This document shows positions 1-7,637 of a stretch of 64,000 bases of DNA, one piece after another (the stretch's first letter is position 1; each line of letters opens with the position of its first letter). The DNA lies in contig NZ_JABX01000031.1 in the NCBI RefSeq assembly GCF_001469165.1, positions 1 to 64,000 of the forward strand, given 5' to 3'. The notes beneath the pieces were generated by a model, which saw only the letters and a list, made by a program, of their open reading frames with translations, was not told the DNA's origin and ran no database searches. Made by a program: the position numbers and the translations under genes. Source of the stretch: Thiohalocapsa sp. ML1. GTDB lineage: Bacteria; Pseudomonadota; Gammaproteobacteria; Chromatiales; Chromatiaceae.

Positions 1-461
1 TAGATGGGATGACGGCTGCACAGCACGCCGGGCATGCGGCGAAATAGCTCGGTGGCCATGCCGACTTGGGACGGCGTGCGACGCAGATCCAGCTCTGGCC
101 TGGCTCTCAGGGTGTCGAGGAGGCCGCCGATCTTCGGGTCGCCGAAATAGAACGCGGGCATCGCCAGCGTGCGCTCGGGGCCGACGAGCTCCAACAGGGC
201 CTTGACGAGCTCCAGGGGGCCCCCCCGGTACATCGGCGCCAGCTTGTTGATAGAGCTGTGCACCATCAAGCAATCGAAATCCGCGCCGATACGCGACTCA
301 AGGTGGCTGCATAGGGCTCGTGCATCGAAGGTTCCGTACACCAGCTTCAAGAGCGGGGCAGACTGCTTTCTGACCGAGAAATAGGCATTGCGCAGCGCGA
401 GATGATGCGCCGGCGACAGCAACCTGTGGGTAAGGCCCGACAGTGAATCGACAATTGACAT
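1..461 (-). CDS. AAC(3)-like N-acetyltransferase, C-terminally truncated by the window edge
   Basis: The reverse strand from ATG 461 is open to the window edge (153 codons). It reads like the aminoglycoside 3-N-acetyltransferase / Antibiotic_NAT family: VHSSINKLAPMYRGGP at residues 67-82, a following ELVGPERTLAMPAFYF, then TPSQVGMATELFRRMPGV and CSRHPI, which matches the family signature (HSS, GPxGTLxMPxF, MGxxTExFRxxPGxxRSxHP). The family transfers an acetyl or acyl group to an amine from acetyl-CoA. It starts only 16 bases after the acyl carrier protein gene and follows fkbH on the same strand, so in this context it more plausibly acylates a sugar amine or metabolite than inactivates a drug; that is inference. 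The C-terminal half is outside the window. Confidence 0.8.
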   Translation of the reverse strand, partial: MSIVDSLSGLTHRLLSPAHHLALRNAYFSVRKQSAPLLKLVYGTFDARALCSHLESRIGADFDCLMVHSSINKLAPMYRGGPLELVKALLELVGPERTLAMPAFYFGDPKIGGLLDTLRARPELDLRRTPSQVGMATELFRRMPGVLCSRHPI

Positions 462-477
462 CTTGTCGCCCCGTGAC

Positions 478-714
478 TCAGCGGATGTCGCGGCTGTCGA
501 GGTACGCGAGGATGGCTTCGACGGACGTGAGCTTTGAGAAATCCTCGACCTCGAGGTAAATGTCGAATGTCTGCTCGATGGCCATCATCAGATTGACGTG
601 GCCTAAGGAGTCCCAGGCGGTCAGGTTATCGGCCGAGGTGGTCTCGCTGATCTTCTCCGGGGCGACGTTCAGCGTTGTGGCAATCGCGTCTTGCAGTTGA
701 GCGAATATGGACAT
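478..714 (-). CDS. free-standing acyl carrier protein
   Basis: A 78-residue protein with the typical four-helix acyl carrier protein layout. The phosphopantetheine attachment Ser is in AWDSLGHVNL (Ser36), followed by an acidic helix (IEQTFDIYLEVEDFSKL) that would contact partner enzymes. I chose ATG 714 because GGAGAA lies a few bases upstream; a longer in-frame reading back to 786 has no such site and no ACP similarity. The gene lies between an FkbH-like protein (81 bases upstream) and an AAC(3)-like acetyltransferase (16 bases downstream), so it is probably a dedicated carrier for a 3-carbon or amino-acyl unit in this pathway rather than the fatty acid AcpP, which normally sits with fab genes. 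Confidence 0.88.
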   Translation of the reverse strand: MSIFAQLQDAIATTLNVAPEKISETTSADNLTAWDSLGHVNLMMAIEQTFDIYLEVEDFSKLTSVEAILAYLDSRDIR

Positions 715-795
715 AAGCAGTTCTCCATGATGTCCGCACGGCGACGTGCGGTTAGAGCGCAGCCGGCGTTGGCGCTGCGGGGGCACTGCGGCGGG

Positions 796-2796
796 TCAGT
801 CAGTCTTCCGACTGAACGGCGCGCCGTTCGATTCGGTGACGACGATCGGCGATTTGGCAGCCAGCGACACCGCCGGGCCTTGGTCGAGGCGTCGCTCATG
901 GCGTCCGTCTGCCCGGCGGCTGAATCCCTGCTTTGGCAAGAAGTCCGCGACGAGCCCGTTCTTGCTGGTTGGGAGGTAGTCTGCGAAGAACGTCCGGACG
1001 CCTTCCTGCTTGAGCTTGCGGAGCAGGGTCTCAAGGAACGCCTGCTCAGCAGTGCGCCCGATGACCCGGCACGACATGAGAAAACTGTCTAACTCAGCGG
1101 CGGCGTCATCGAGCCGACGCACCAGGGCCAGTCCGACGATGCCGCTGTCGCCGAAGATGTCCGTCAGTGAGAAGTGTGCAACCAGCCAGTCCTGCGCCGC
1201 GATGAGGTCCGCAAGCTGCTGCTCGTCACGGCGGCGCGTCGTGAGATTGAACTGGTTCGTTTTCTGGGTCAGTTGCGCGAGGCGGCCGACATGCGCGGCG
1301 CTGTCGTAGACGACCTGCATGCGCATGTCGAGCGAGGACAGGTAGTCGCCCAGCGCCCCGGCGTCCTGGCCGAAGCGCGCTTTGTGCGAACGGCGCTCGC
1401 GCTCGGCGATGTACATGCCCGTCTTCGACTGGTCCTCCGCTGTGAGCGACAGTGTTTGGAGGCGAGCCACGTGCTCCAGAGCAGTCGGCACGTCCAGCGG
1501 TTCATGCGGCATCTGGACGGCTTCGACCTCGGGCAAGAGCCGGCGAACGGCTGCGATCTCATGGGCACTGTCGTCGACGAATACGAACGAGCTGAGGCCA
1601 AGGTTCAGCTCGTCGGCCAACTCGCGGAGGTTCGTGGCCTTGTCCAGCCAGTTGACGCGTTTAGCGACGAAGTGGTGGTCCTTGATGAGCTGGTGGGGAT
1701 GCGAGCTCAGCACGTGCTCGACGTCGGCTGCGTTGTTCTTGCTGCACAGCGCAAGCACGAATCCACGCTGTTCCAGATCGAGCAGCCGGCGCTGGAAGTC
1801 GAGGTAGCAGTTGCCCGGGTAATCGGGCCCCAACGCGATACCTTCGATACCATCCTCGCCGATGATGCCGCCCCAAAGCGTATTGTCTGCGTCCAGTGCG
1901 ATGACCTTGGCCTTGGGCCGCTTGGTCAGCACGCCGACCTCCACGATGCGGGTCGCCACCTCGAAAGCAGCGCGCGGCGCGAATGGGAAGCGCGCCGAGT
2001 ACCAGAGCCGGCGATCGAAAAAGTGACTGCGGCCGATATCCAGCAGCAGCTCGTCAAGGTCCAGCAGCGACGCGGCACGCATGGAGGTCCGCAGACAGGC
2101 GGCGATGCGGCCCTTCAGATCGCTCCACCAGCGTGCCTGCGAGCGCTCGGACTGCGCATCGAAGGTGCCGAGCGCGGGGCCGATGCGTGCCGGCAACAAG
2201 GCTAGGACCATGTGCCCGATCGGCTGACTGCGAAAACGCTCCAGGATCGAGCAGAGTCGGTCGAGCACCACGTCGGCGACTTGCCGCTGTGTATCGGCAT
2301 CGTGCTCGACCAGCGGTGCGTTGAACGCGGGGTGAACGGATTCGCAGTCGAGTAGGAGCACGGTCACGTCGGGCGCGTGAGACACCAGGCCGGAGTCGGG
2401 CTCGGCCTCCTGCAGGCTCAAACCATAGGGTGCGTGGTAGATGTCGATGCCCAGACCCTGGAGCGCGGCTGCGAGCTTCAACCAAGGGTCCAACAGCTCG
2501 CTGGTGAAGCTGCGGACGATGCCGATGCGCAGACTGCCCTCTTCGGGCTCCAGTGTTGCGCAGTGCGCGACCAGCTTCTGCGCCCACATGACATTCAGCC
2601 GGTCGCTGACGCGCGAGACCAGCGCGCGCAGCTCCGGGCGCGAGCACGCCTGCAGCGTACTGTCGATGGGTATTGGCTTTGTCAAGGACGGGGGACTCGG
2701 AGCCGAAGGCTGCAGACTTGCGGGTGGCGGAGCGCCAAGGTTCCGCCGACGCGGTAGGGGCGGAATGGCTGCCGCGGCGAAAAATAACACTGGCAC
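796..2796 (-). CDS. FkbH-like HAD-IIIC protein with C-terminal acyltransferase domain
   Basis: The HAD-IIIC catalytic motif LDADNTLWGG is at residues 301-310 (Asp302, Asp304), followed by GNCYLDFQRRLLDLEQRG, ALCSKNN and FVDDSAHEIAAVR, the full FkbH signature. Residues about 490-650 form a GNAT-like acyltransferase region (KTNQFNLTTRR, FLMSCRVIGRTAEQAFL). Members of this family dephosphorylate and load a glyceryl unit from 1,3-bisphosphoglycerate onto an acyl carrier protein; the ACP gene is directly downstream. Start is uncertain: the GTG at 2796 gives a Pro/Ala-rich first 45 residues with no family resemblance, and the true start is probably within the 100 bases after it, near LQACSRPELRALV. 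The pathway product cannot be named because the locus runs off the window. Confidence 0.85.
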   Translation of the reverse strand: MPVLFFAAAAIPPLPRRRNLGAPPPASLQPSAPSPPSLTKPIPIDSTLQACSRPELRALVSRVSDRLNVMWAQKLVAHCATLEPEEGSLRIGIVRSFTSELLDPWLKLAAALQGLGIDIYHAPYGLSLQEAEPDSGLVSHAPDVTVLLLDCESVHPAFNAPLVEHDADTQRQVADVVLDRLCSILERFRSQPIGHMVLALLPARIGPALGTFDAQSERSQARWWSDLKGRIAACLRTSMRAASLLDLDELLLDIGRSHFFDRRLWYSARFPFAPRAAFEVATRIVEVGVLTKRPKAKVIALDADNTLWGGIIGEDGIEGIALGPDYPGNCYLDFQRRLLDLEQRGFVLALCSKNNAADVEHVLSSHPHQLIKDHHFVAKRVNWLDKATNLRELADELNLGLSSFVFVDDSAHEIAAVRRLLPEVEAVQMPHEPLDVPTALEHVARLQTLSLTAEDQSKTGMYIAERERRSHKARFGQDAGALGDYLSSLDMRMQVVYDSAAHVGRLAQLTQKTNQFNLTTRRRDEQQLADLIAAQDWLVAHFSLTDIFGDSGIVGLALVRRLDDAAAELDSFLMSCRVIGRTAEQAFLETLLRKLKQEGVRTFFADYLPTSKNGLVADFLPKQGFSRRADGRHERRLDQGPAVSLAAKSPIVVTESNGAPFSRKTD

Positions 2797-2850
2797 TGAT
2801 GCGGTGCAACACGCCTTCCGGCTCTGCCAGCGAGCGGGTTACGCCACACG

Positions 2851-2892
2851 GCGCTCCGTGCCGGGCGTGTCGGTCTGAGGCTCCGCCTCGCC
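2851..2892 (-). repeat. head module of the dispersed composite repeat
   Basis: GCGCTCCGTG at 2851 and the palindromic core TGAGGCTCCGCCTCGCC at 2876-2892 match the head found at 41201-41240, 56508-56549, 56690-56735 and 59793-59835. Read on the minus strand it begins 6 bases after the stop codon of the AAA-ATPase gene at 2899. No tandem-repeat tail is attached to this copy. Confidence 0.7.
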
Positions 2893-2898
2893 GGGGGG

Positions 2899-4449
2899 TT
2901 ATGCCAGGCGCTCCACCTCGAAGCCCACCACCGTGCGCTCCTTGCGGCTGAATTCCACGCCGATCAGGTGGATCGGCACGCCGCTCGCGCGGTGCTTGTC
3001 GGCATAGCCGCGGTCTTTGATTTGCTGCAGGGCGCGGCCCGCGGGGCTGAGCTCGACGACCTTGAATTCGAACAAGTACACGTTGCCGTTGAAGCGCAGC
3101 GTCATGTCCAGGCGCCCGGCGTTGCTGCTGTCTTCCGGGGTAATGTCCAGGCCCAGGGCGGCGAAGTAGGTGTAGAAGATGCTCGCGTAATAGCCCTCGT
3201 ACTTGGCGATGTCGTTCTTGGTGTAGCACTCGCCGGGGATGCTGTCGTAGAAGGCCCGGAATAGCGTGTGCATGCCGTCGAAGTCGTTGGCGAGCAGCAG
3301 CTCGTAGAGTCGGCTCGGGCGCAGCGCCGGGTCCTGCGGTACCGGGGCGAGGCTCTCCAGCAGGGCGCCGGTCAGGCTGGCCTGTACCTCGATGTTCGGC
3401 CAGCGCAGGCGGTACTCGATCAGCGCGCCGAGCTGGCGCACCGCGTCGATGGTCAGGTAGCCGGTCTGAAACAGCAGCGCCTCGGTGGCGATGTGGTCCA
3501 CGTCGAAGGCCGAGAGCAGGGCGTCGCTCGCGAGCAGCCGGCCGAGCCGCGGGATGAAGACGCCACGCTTGAGCAGTAGATCGACCAGGAAGGTCGGTGT
3601 GGCGGTCTCGAACCACCAGGGGCGGAACTGTCGCTCTTGAAACAGCAACAGCACGTCGAAGGGGTTGTAGACCGCCTCGCCGGTCCAGTTGTAGCCGTTG
3701 TACCAGGCGCGGATCTGCGCCCGGTCGAGCTCGCCGATCTCCGGCGCGAAGGTTTGCTCCAGGTCGGTCTCGGTGTAGCCGCAGATGGCCGAATACTCCC
3801 GCGAGACGGTGATGTCGCGCAGGTTGTTGAGCCCCGAGAACAGGCTGACCTTACTGAACTTGGACACGCCGGTCAGGAACGCGAAGCGGATGTCGGCATC
3901 GGCGCCCTTGATGACGGAGTAGAGGTTGCGCAGGCCATCGCGCATGGCCCGGGCGGTGTCGGCATCGGCCAGGTTGTCGAGGATCGGCTTGTCGTATTCG
4001 TCCACCAAGACGACAACGCGCTCGCCGTGGCGGGCGTGGGCCAGGCGGAGCAGCTCGCTGAAGCGGATGGCGACACCCGGCTCATCCGGCAGCGCCACGT
4101 CGAGCCGCTCGGCGTTGAGGCGCAGCAGCTTGTCGATGCTCTCGTCCAGCTCAGCACGATCGCGCAGCACGCCCTCGGCGAAGCTGAGCCGCACCACCGG
4201 AAACCGCCGGCCCCAGTCCCAGTGCGGATGCGCCGCGAGCCCCTCAAACAGCGCCTCGTCGCCCGCGAACAGCTCGGCCAAGGTGTCGAGAAACAGGGAC
4301 TTGCCGAAGCGGCGCGGGCGCGACAGGAAGTAGTGCGAGCCTTGCTCGATCAGGTGCAGAGCAAAGCCGGTCTTGTCCACGTAATAGCAATCGCTCTCGC
4401 GGATTTTGCGGAAGGTCTGGATGCCGATGGGGAGTCGCTTGCGGGTCAT
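2899..4449 (-). CDS. AAA-ATPase-like protein with C-terminal PD-(D/E)XK nuclease domain
   Basis: A 516-residue member of the large family combining an AAA-ATPase-like domain (PF09820 type) with a PD-(D/E)XK domain (PF08011/DUF1703 type). The N-terminus LPIGIQTFRKIRESDCYYVDKT is diagnostic; the P-loop is RPRRFGKSLFL (GKS at 49-51) and Walker B is VVVLVDEYDKP at 145-155. The nuclease-like motif is complete: Asp448 in GRLDMTL, then FEFK with Glu461 and Lys463. I use ATG 4449 because the 32 extra upstream codons have no family similarity. These proteins occur in many paralogues in Bacteroidetes, cyanobacteria and purple sulfur bacteria; their biological role is not established. It is transcribed in the same direction as fkbH but is probably unrelated to it. 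Confidence 0.85.
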   Translation of the reverse strand: MTRKRLPIGIQTFRKIRESDCYYVDKTGFALHLIEQGSHYFLSRPRRFGKSLFLDTLAELFAGDEALFEGLAAHPHWDWGRRFPVVRLSFAEGVLRDRAELDESIDKLLRLNAERLDVALPDEPGVAIRFSELLRLAHARHGERVVVLVDEYDKPILDNLADADTARAMRDGLRNLYSVIKGADADIRFAFLTGVSKFSKVSLFSGLNNLRDITVSREYSAICGYTETDLEQTFAPEIGELDRAQIRAWYNGYNWTGEAVYNPFDVLLLFQERQFRPWWFETATPTFLVDLLLKRGVFIPRLGRLLASDALLSAFDVDHIATEALLFQTGYLTIDAVRQLGALIEYRLRWPNIEVQASLTGALLESLAPVPQDPALRPSRLYELLLANDFDGMHTLFRAFYDSIPGECYTKNDIAKYEGYYASIFYTYFAALGLDITPEDSSNAGRLDMTLRFNGNVYLFEFKVVELSPAGRALQQIKDRGYADKHRASGVPIHLIGVEFSRKERTVVGFEVERLA

Positions 4450-4581
4450 GGCGGCGCGGTCCTGGCATGCAAAGCGGCATTCTAGCCCGCCATTGCGCGA
4501 GAGCGGGTGTGTCCCGCGGAAGGACAGTGGCCACAGCCAGAGCACGACTCAGGTGTCTCCAACGGCCGGCGCCTCATGAGC

Positions 4582-6447
4582 TCAATCACGCAGCGTCATC
4601 CCGAGCAGCAGGTTCTCCCGCGCCGCGAGCTCCAGCCCGAGGACGCCGTCGCGGACCGGGAAGCGGCGGCCGTCGAAGACCTCGCGCGCCTCCTCGCAGA
4701 GGCCAAGCGTGGCGATGGGCAGCTCGACGCGGGCGGGCTCGGCGGCGTTGTTCAGCACGGCCACAAAGGCTTGGCCGCGACCATGGCGCGCGAAGGCCAG
4801 GTGCCGTTCGCCGACGGCGAGTAAGCCATGCGCGCCATCCGCGAGCACGGGCTCGTCGCGCTTGAGCCGGGCCAGGGTGCGGTAGAGGGTGCGAAAGCGC
4901 TGATCCCAGTGCGCTTCCCGCCATTCCATCGGCCAGCGGCAGCCCTCGACGCTGTCGGCATCGCCGATGAGGCCTACCTCGTCGCCGTACCAGATCGACG
5001 GCGCCCCCGGCAGCAGGAACTGGAGCATGACGGCGCCGCGATAGCGCTCCCAGTCGAAGCCGGGGCCGTGGTGGACCCGATGGATGTCGTGGGAGCCGAG
5101 CAGGTTGAGCTGTAGCGCGACATGCTGGCTGGGCAGCCGGTCCAGGGTCTGGCGGAGCATGGCGGCCAGCTCGTGGCCGGTCGCTGGCACGCGGGGCTGC
5201 GGCGGGAAGTCCGGCCCGTCCGCTTCGAAACGCACCTGCTCGCCGAGCCAGCGCCGCAGCGGGCTCGCGCAGCCGAAGTAGTTCATGGCGCCGTCCCACT
5301 GGTCGCCGCGCTGGTAGTCGCCGGCGTCCTCCCAGTGCTCGCCGACGATGTAGGTGCGCGGATTCTCGGACTTGATAGCCCGGCGCACGCCGCGCCAGAG
5401 CGCATGACAGAACTGATCCGGTCCATGGCGGCCGGTGACGTTGCCGACGTCGAAGCGCCAGCCGTCGATCTGCCATGGGGATCTTAGCCAATGCCGCACC
5501 AGGGCGTCGTCGCCCTCCCAGATGCATCGGCGTAGCGCGACGCTGCCGTAGTTGAGCTGCGGCAGCGTCGGCACGTCCCACCAGCCGTGATGGCCGCCGC
5601 GGCCGTCGGGGTAGTAGAAGCCGGCCTCCGGTGAGCTCGGCTGGGTACGGGCGCGGGTGAGCCAGGGGTGGTCCGAGCCCGTGTGGTTCAGCGACACGTC
5701 CAGCACCACGCGCATGCCGCGGTCGTGCGCCGCGCCGGTGAGGGCTGCCAGCGCGGCGTCGCCGCCCAGTGCCTCGTCGACCTGGAAATAGTCGATGCAG
5801 TCGTAACGGTGCGTAGTGCGGGCGCGGAACACCGGGGTCAGATAGAGCGCGCTGACGCCGAGGTCGTCCAGGTAGTCCAGCTTCTGCGTGATGCCGGCGA
5901 GGTCGCCGTTGTAGAAATCGAGGCAGCGCCCGTCGGCGTAACTGAGCGGTGGCGCGCCCCAGTCCATGACCCGCGGCGTGCCGCCGTCGAAGCGGTACTC
6001 CCCGGGCTTGCGGCCGACGCCGGAGTCGCCGTTGCAGAAGCGGTCCGGAAAGATCTGGTAGAACACGGCGCCCGGCACCCAGTCGGCGCCGGCAAAGCCG
6101 GGCAGCAGCGACCAATCCCGGTCCTCGCTGGGGTTGATGCTCTGCACGCCGGCGCGGGTGAAGAACAGGGGGTCGGCGTCGGTGCGGCAGAGAAAGTGCC
6201 AGTGAATCGGGTCGGCGTGCGGGATCGGCAGCTCGCCCTCCCACCACGCGAAGCGCGCGCCTGCGCCGGTGCGCCGCATCGGCAGGCGCGCCGAGTGGCC
6301 GCTCAGCACGGCGCGGATGTCGACGCCGTGGAGCGGCGCGTCTTTCCACACCTTGAGCCGCAGCCGGACGCGGTCGCCGACGGCGGGGTCGAGATCCGAG
6401 ACGTGCTCGGCATTCACCGCGAAGTGGAGGGATTGCCGCCAGTTCAT
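4582..6447 (-). CDS. malZ: MalZ-like maltodextrin glucosidase (GH13)
   Basis: A 621-residue GH13 enzyme that fits the MalZ/cyclomaltodextrinase group: an N-terminal beta-sandwich (about 1-120), then FYQIFPDRFCNGD at 129-141 and the (beta/alpha)8 barrel. Catalytic residues are all present: nucleophile Asp333 in GWRFDVGN, acid/base Glu370 in YIVGEHWED, and the third carboxylate Asp454 in LGSHDIHR. VVLDVSLNHTG at 247-257 is conserved region I. No signal peptide is seen, so it is expected to act in the cytoplasm, hydrolysing short maltodextrins from glycogen turnover. No maltose regulon gene is adjacent. The symbol is given by resemblance to E. coli MalZ; neopullulanase-like activity is an alternative. 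Confidence 0.85.
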   Translation of the reverse strand: MNWRQSLHFAVNAEHVSDLDPAVGDRVRLRLKVWKDAPLHGVDIRAVLSGHSARLPMRRTGAGARFAWWEGELPIPHADPIHWHFLCRTDADPLFFTRAGVQSINPSEDRDWSLLPGFAGADWVPGAVFYQIFPDRFCNGDSGVGRKPGEYRFDGGTPRVMDWGAPPLSYADGRCLDFYNGDLAGITQKLDYLDDLGVSALYLTPVFRARTTHRYDCIDYFQVDEALGGDAALAALTGAAHDRGMRVVLDVSLNHTGSDHPWLTRARTQPSSPEAGFYYPDGRGGHHGWWDVPTLPQLNYGSVALRRCIWEGDDALVRHWLRSPWQIDGWRFDVGNVTGRHGPDQFCHALWRGVRRAIKSENPRTYIVGEHWEDAGDYQRGDQWDGAMNYFGCASPLRRWLGEQVRFEADGPDFPPQPRVPATGHELAAMLRQTLDRLPSQHVALQLNLLGSHDIHRVHHGPGFDWERYRGAVMLQFLLPGAPSIWYGDEVGLIGDADSVEGCRWPMEWREAHWDQRFRTLYRTLARLKRDEPVLADGAHGLLAVGERHLAFARHGRGQAFVAVLNNAAEPARVELPIATLGLCEEAREVFDGRRFPVRDGVLGLELAARENLLLGMTLRD

Positions 6448-6481
6448 TGCCGAAACACCGTCCTCACCGTCCGATCGTCTC

Positions 6482-6536
6482 GTTGTCGTTGTCGTTGTCG
6501 TTGTCGATTTCGATTGACGACCACGACAACGACAAC
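6482..6536. repeat. hexamer hairpin (GTTGTC)4 with complementary GACAAC pair
   Basis: Four perfect GTTGTC units (6482-6505) are followed, after a 19-base spacer containing GATTTCGATTGA, by two GACAAC units (6525-6536). The last two GTTGTC units can pair with the two GACAAC units to give a stem of 12-13 bp. It lies between the malZ start and the Uma2 stop. It resembles the hexamer-arm elements at 25658, 48797 and 58852 but lacks their shared core. Confidence 0.85.
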
Positions 6537-6586
6537 GAAGGCCGGCGATGATCGAGACTTGGCTCGGGGCAATCGCGGGGGCGTGC

Positions 6587-7444
6587 TCAGCGCAGCCTCA
6601 GGATTGTAGAGACCAGCGCGCGGTCGATGTCCAGCGCGTCGGCGATCTGCGCCGGTTCGAGCCCGAGCGCGTGCAGCTTGGCAACGGCGGCGGTGCGGAT
6701 GGCATCGCGCTCCGCCTCGGCTTGCTGGCGGGCCTGCTCTTCCTGCTGCCACATCGGGTAGATGAAGTGCCGATAGACGGGGTCGTGACGCAGCGCCTCG
6801 AACGGCGTGCGCCCGAGCAGGTCGCGGATGCGGAACTGAAAGCCCGCGAGGAGGCGCGAGCGCACGATGCCGTCGCTGCCCTGGATCGACTCGAAGTCGT
6901 CGCCGCTGCCGCGCGCCAGAAAGGTCAGGCAGTCGGGGTCGTGGTGGAGGATGTAGTACTCGCTCACGCCGCCTTGCGCATAGTCGCGGCGCTTGTGCAC
7001 CTCGTCGCGCTCGCGCGTGGCGCGGTCGCTGTCGGACAGGGACTCAATGCAGAGATCGAAGGTGCCGCGATAGGAGCGATCGAGGTCGCCGAGCTGGACG
7101 AGGTTGTCGCTGCACACGAGGCCTAGGTCCGGCTTGCGAATGACGACGCGATCGGGGAGCGCGAGCCGAAAGCCATGATCCAGCCCCGTGTATTGGGCGA
7201 TGGGGTGGACCTTCAGGAATTCCGCGAGCAGGGCGCAGAGCCAGTTGAAGATCCAGAAGGTCAGGTTGTCCGACAACCGCTTCTCCTCCAGGCGGCCGTT
7301 GTTCCACTCGTAGCGCGCGCCGCGGAATTCGTAGTAGTAGGCCCAGTAGTCCGCCTCGGACACTCGGCGGCCGTCGGCTTGCATCAGCTCGGCGTCGGTG
7401 GGCTGAACGTCGTTGTTGGACAGGGCCTCGGCGGTGACAGGCAT
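6587..7444 (-). CDS. Uma2 family protein (DUF820, PD-(D/E)XK fold)
   Basis: A 285-residue Uma2/DUF820 protein. Family marks are SEADYWAYYYEFRGARYEWNNGRLEEK near the N-terminus, the catalytic-type PDLGLVCSDN with the Asp of RKPD, and IESLSDSDRATRERDEVHKRRDYAQGGVSEYYIL with the Glu and Lys/Arg of the PD-(D/E)XK core. The C-terminus adds a coiled Gln/Ala/Glu-rich segment (QQEEQARQQAEAERDA) and a small helix-turn-helix-like end, LEPAQIADALDIDRALVSTILRL, common in purple sulfur bacterial and cyanobacterial members. Function of the family is unknown despite the endonuclease fold. It is a single gene, flanked by repeat-containing spacers. Confidence 0.85.
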   Translation of the reverse strand: MPVTAEALSNNDVQPTDAELMQADGRRVSEADYWAYYYEFRGARYEWNNGRLEEKRLSDNLTFWIFNWLCALLAEFLKVHPIAQYTGLDHGFRLALPDRVVIRKPDLGLVCSDNLVQLGDLDRSYRGTFDLCIESLSDSDRATRERDEVHKRRDYAQGGVSEYYILHHDPDCLTFLARGSGDDFESIQGSDGIVRSRLLAGFQFRIRDLLGRTPFEALRHDPVYRHFIYPMWQQEEQARQQAEAERDAIRTAAVAKLHALGLEPAQIADALDIDRALVSTILRLR

Positions 7445-7637
7445 ATCGGCAGCCCTTGGGCGTGGCGCGACTGGGCATGGCGCGACGGGTCGGCGCGCAG
7501 CGACCCGTCACGCCGCTTAAGTATCGGCGCAACGCTAGAGCGAGGTCGCGCGCGCGTCAATTGTTTTTGAAGCGTTCCTGACCGTCGCGTCAGCTCGACA
7601 GCGGCCCCCGTTCCGAGCGGCCCGCCGTCAATCCTGC

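Noticed and set aside
6482-6536. Riboswitch or leader structure for the Uma2 or malZ gene
   Set aside because: It lies after the malZ start on the wrong side to lead that gene and is made only of simple hexamers; no aptamer-like conserved core.
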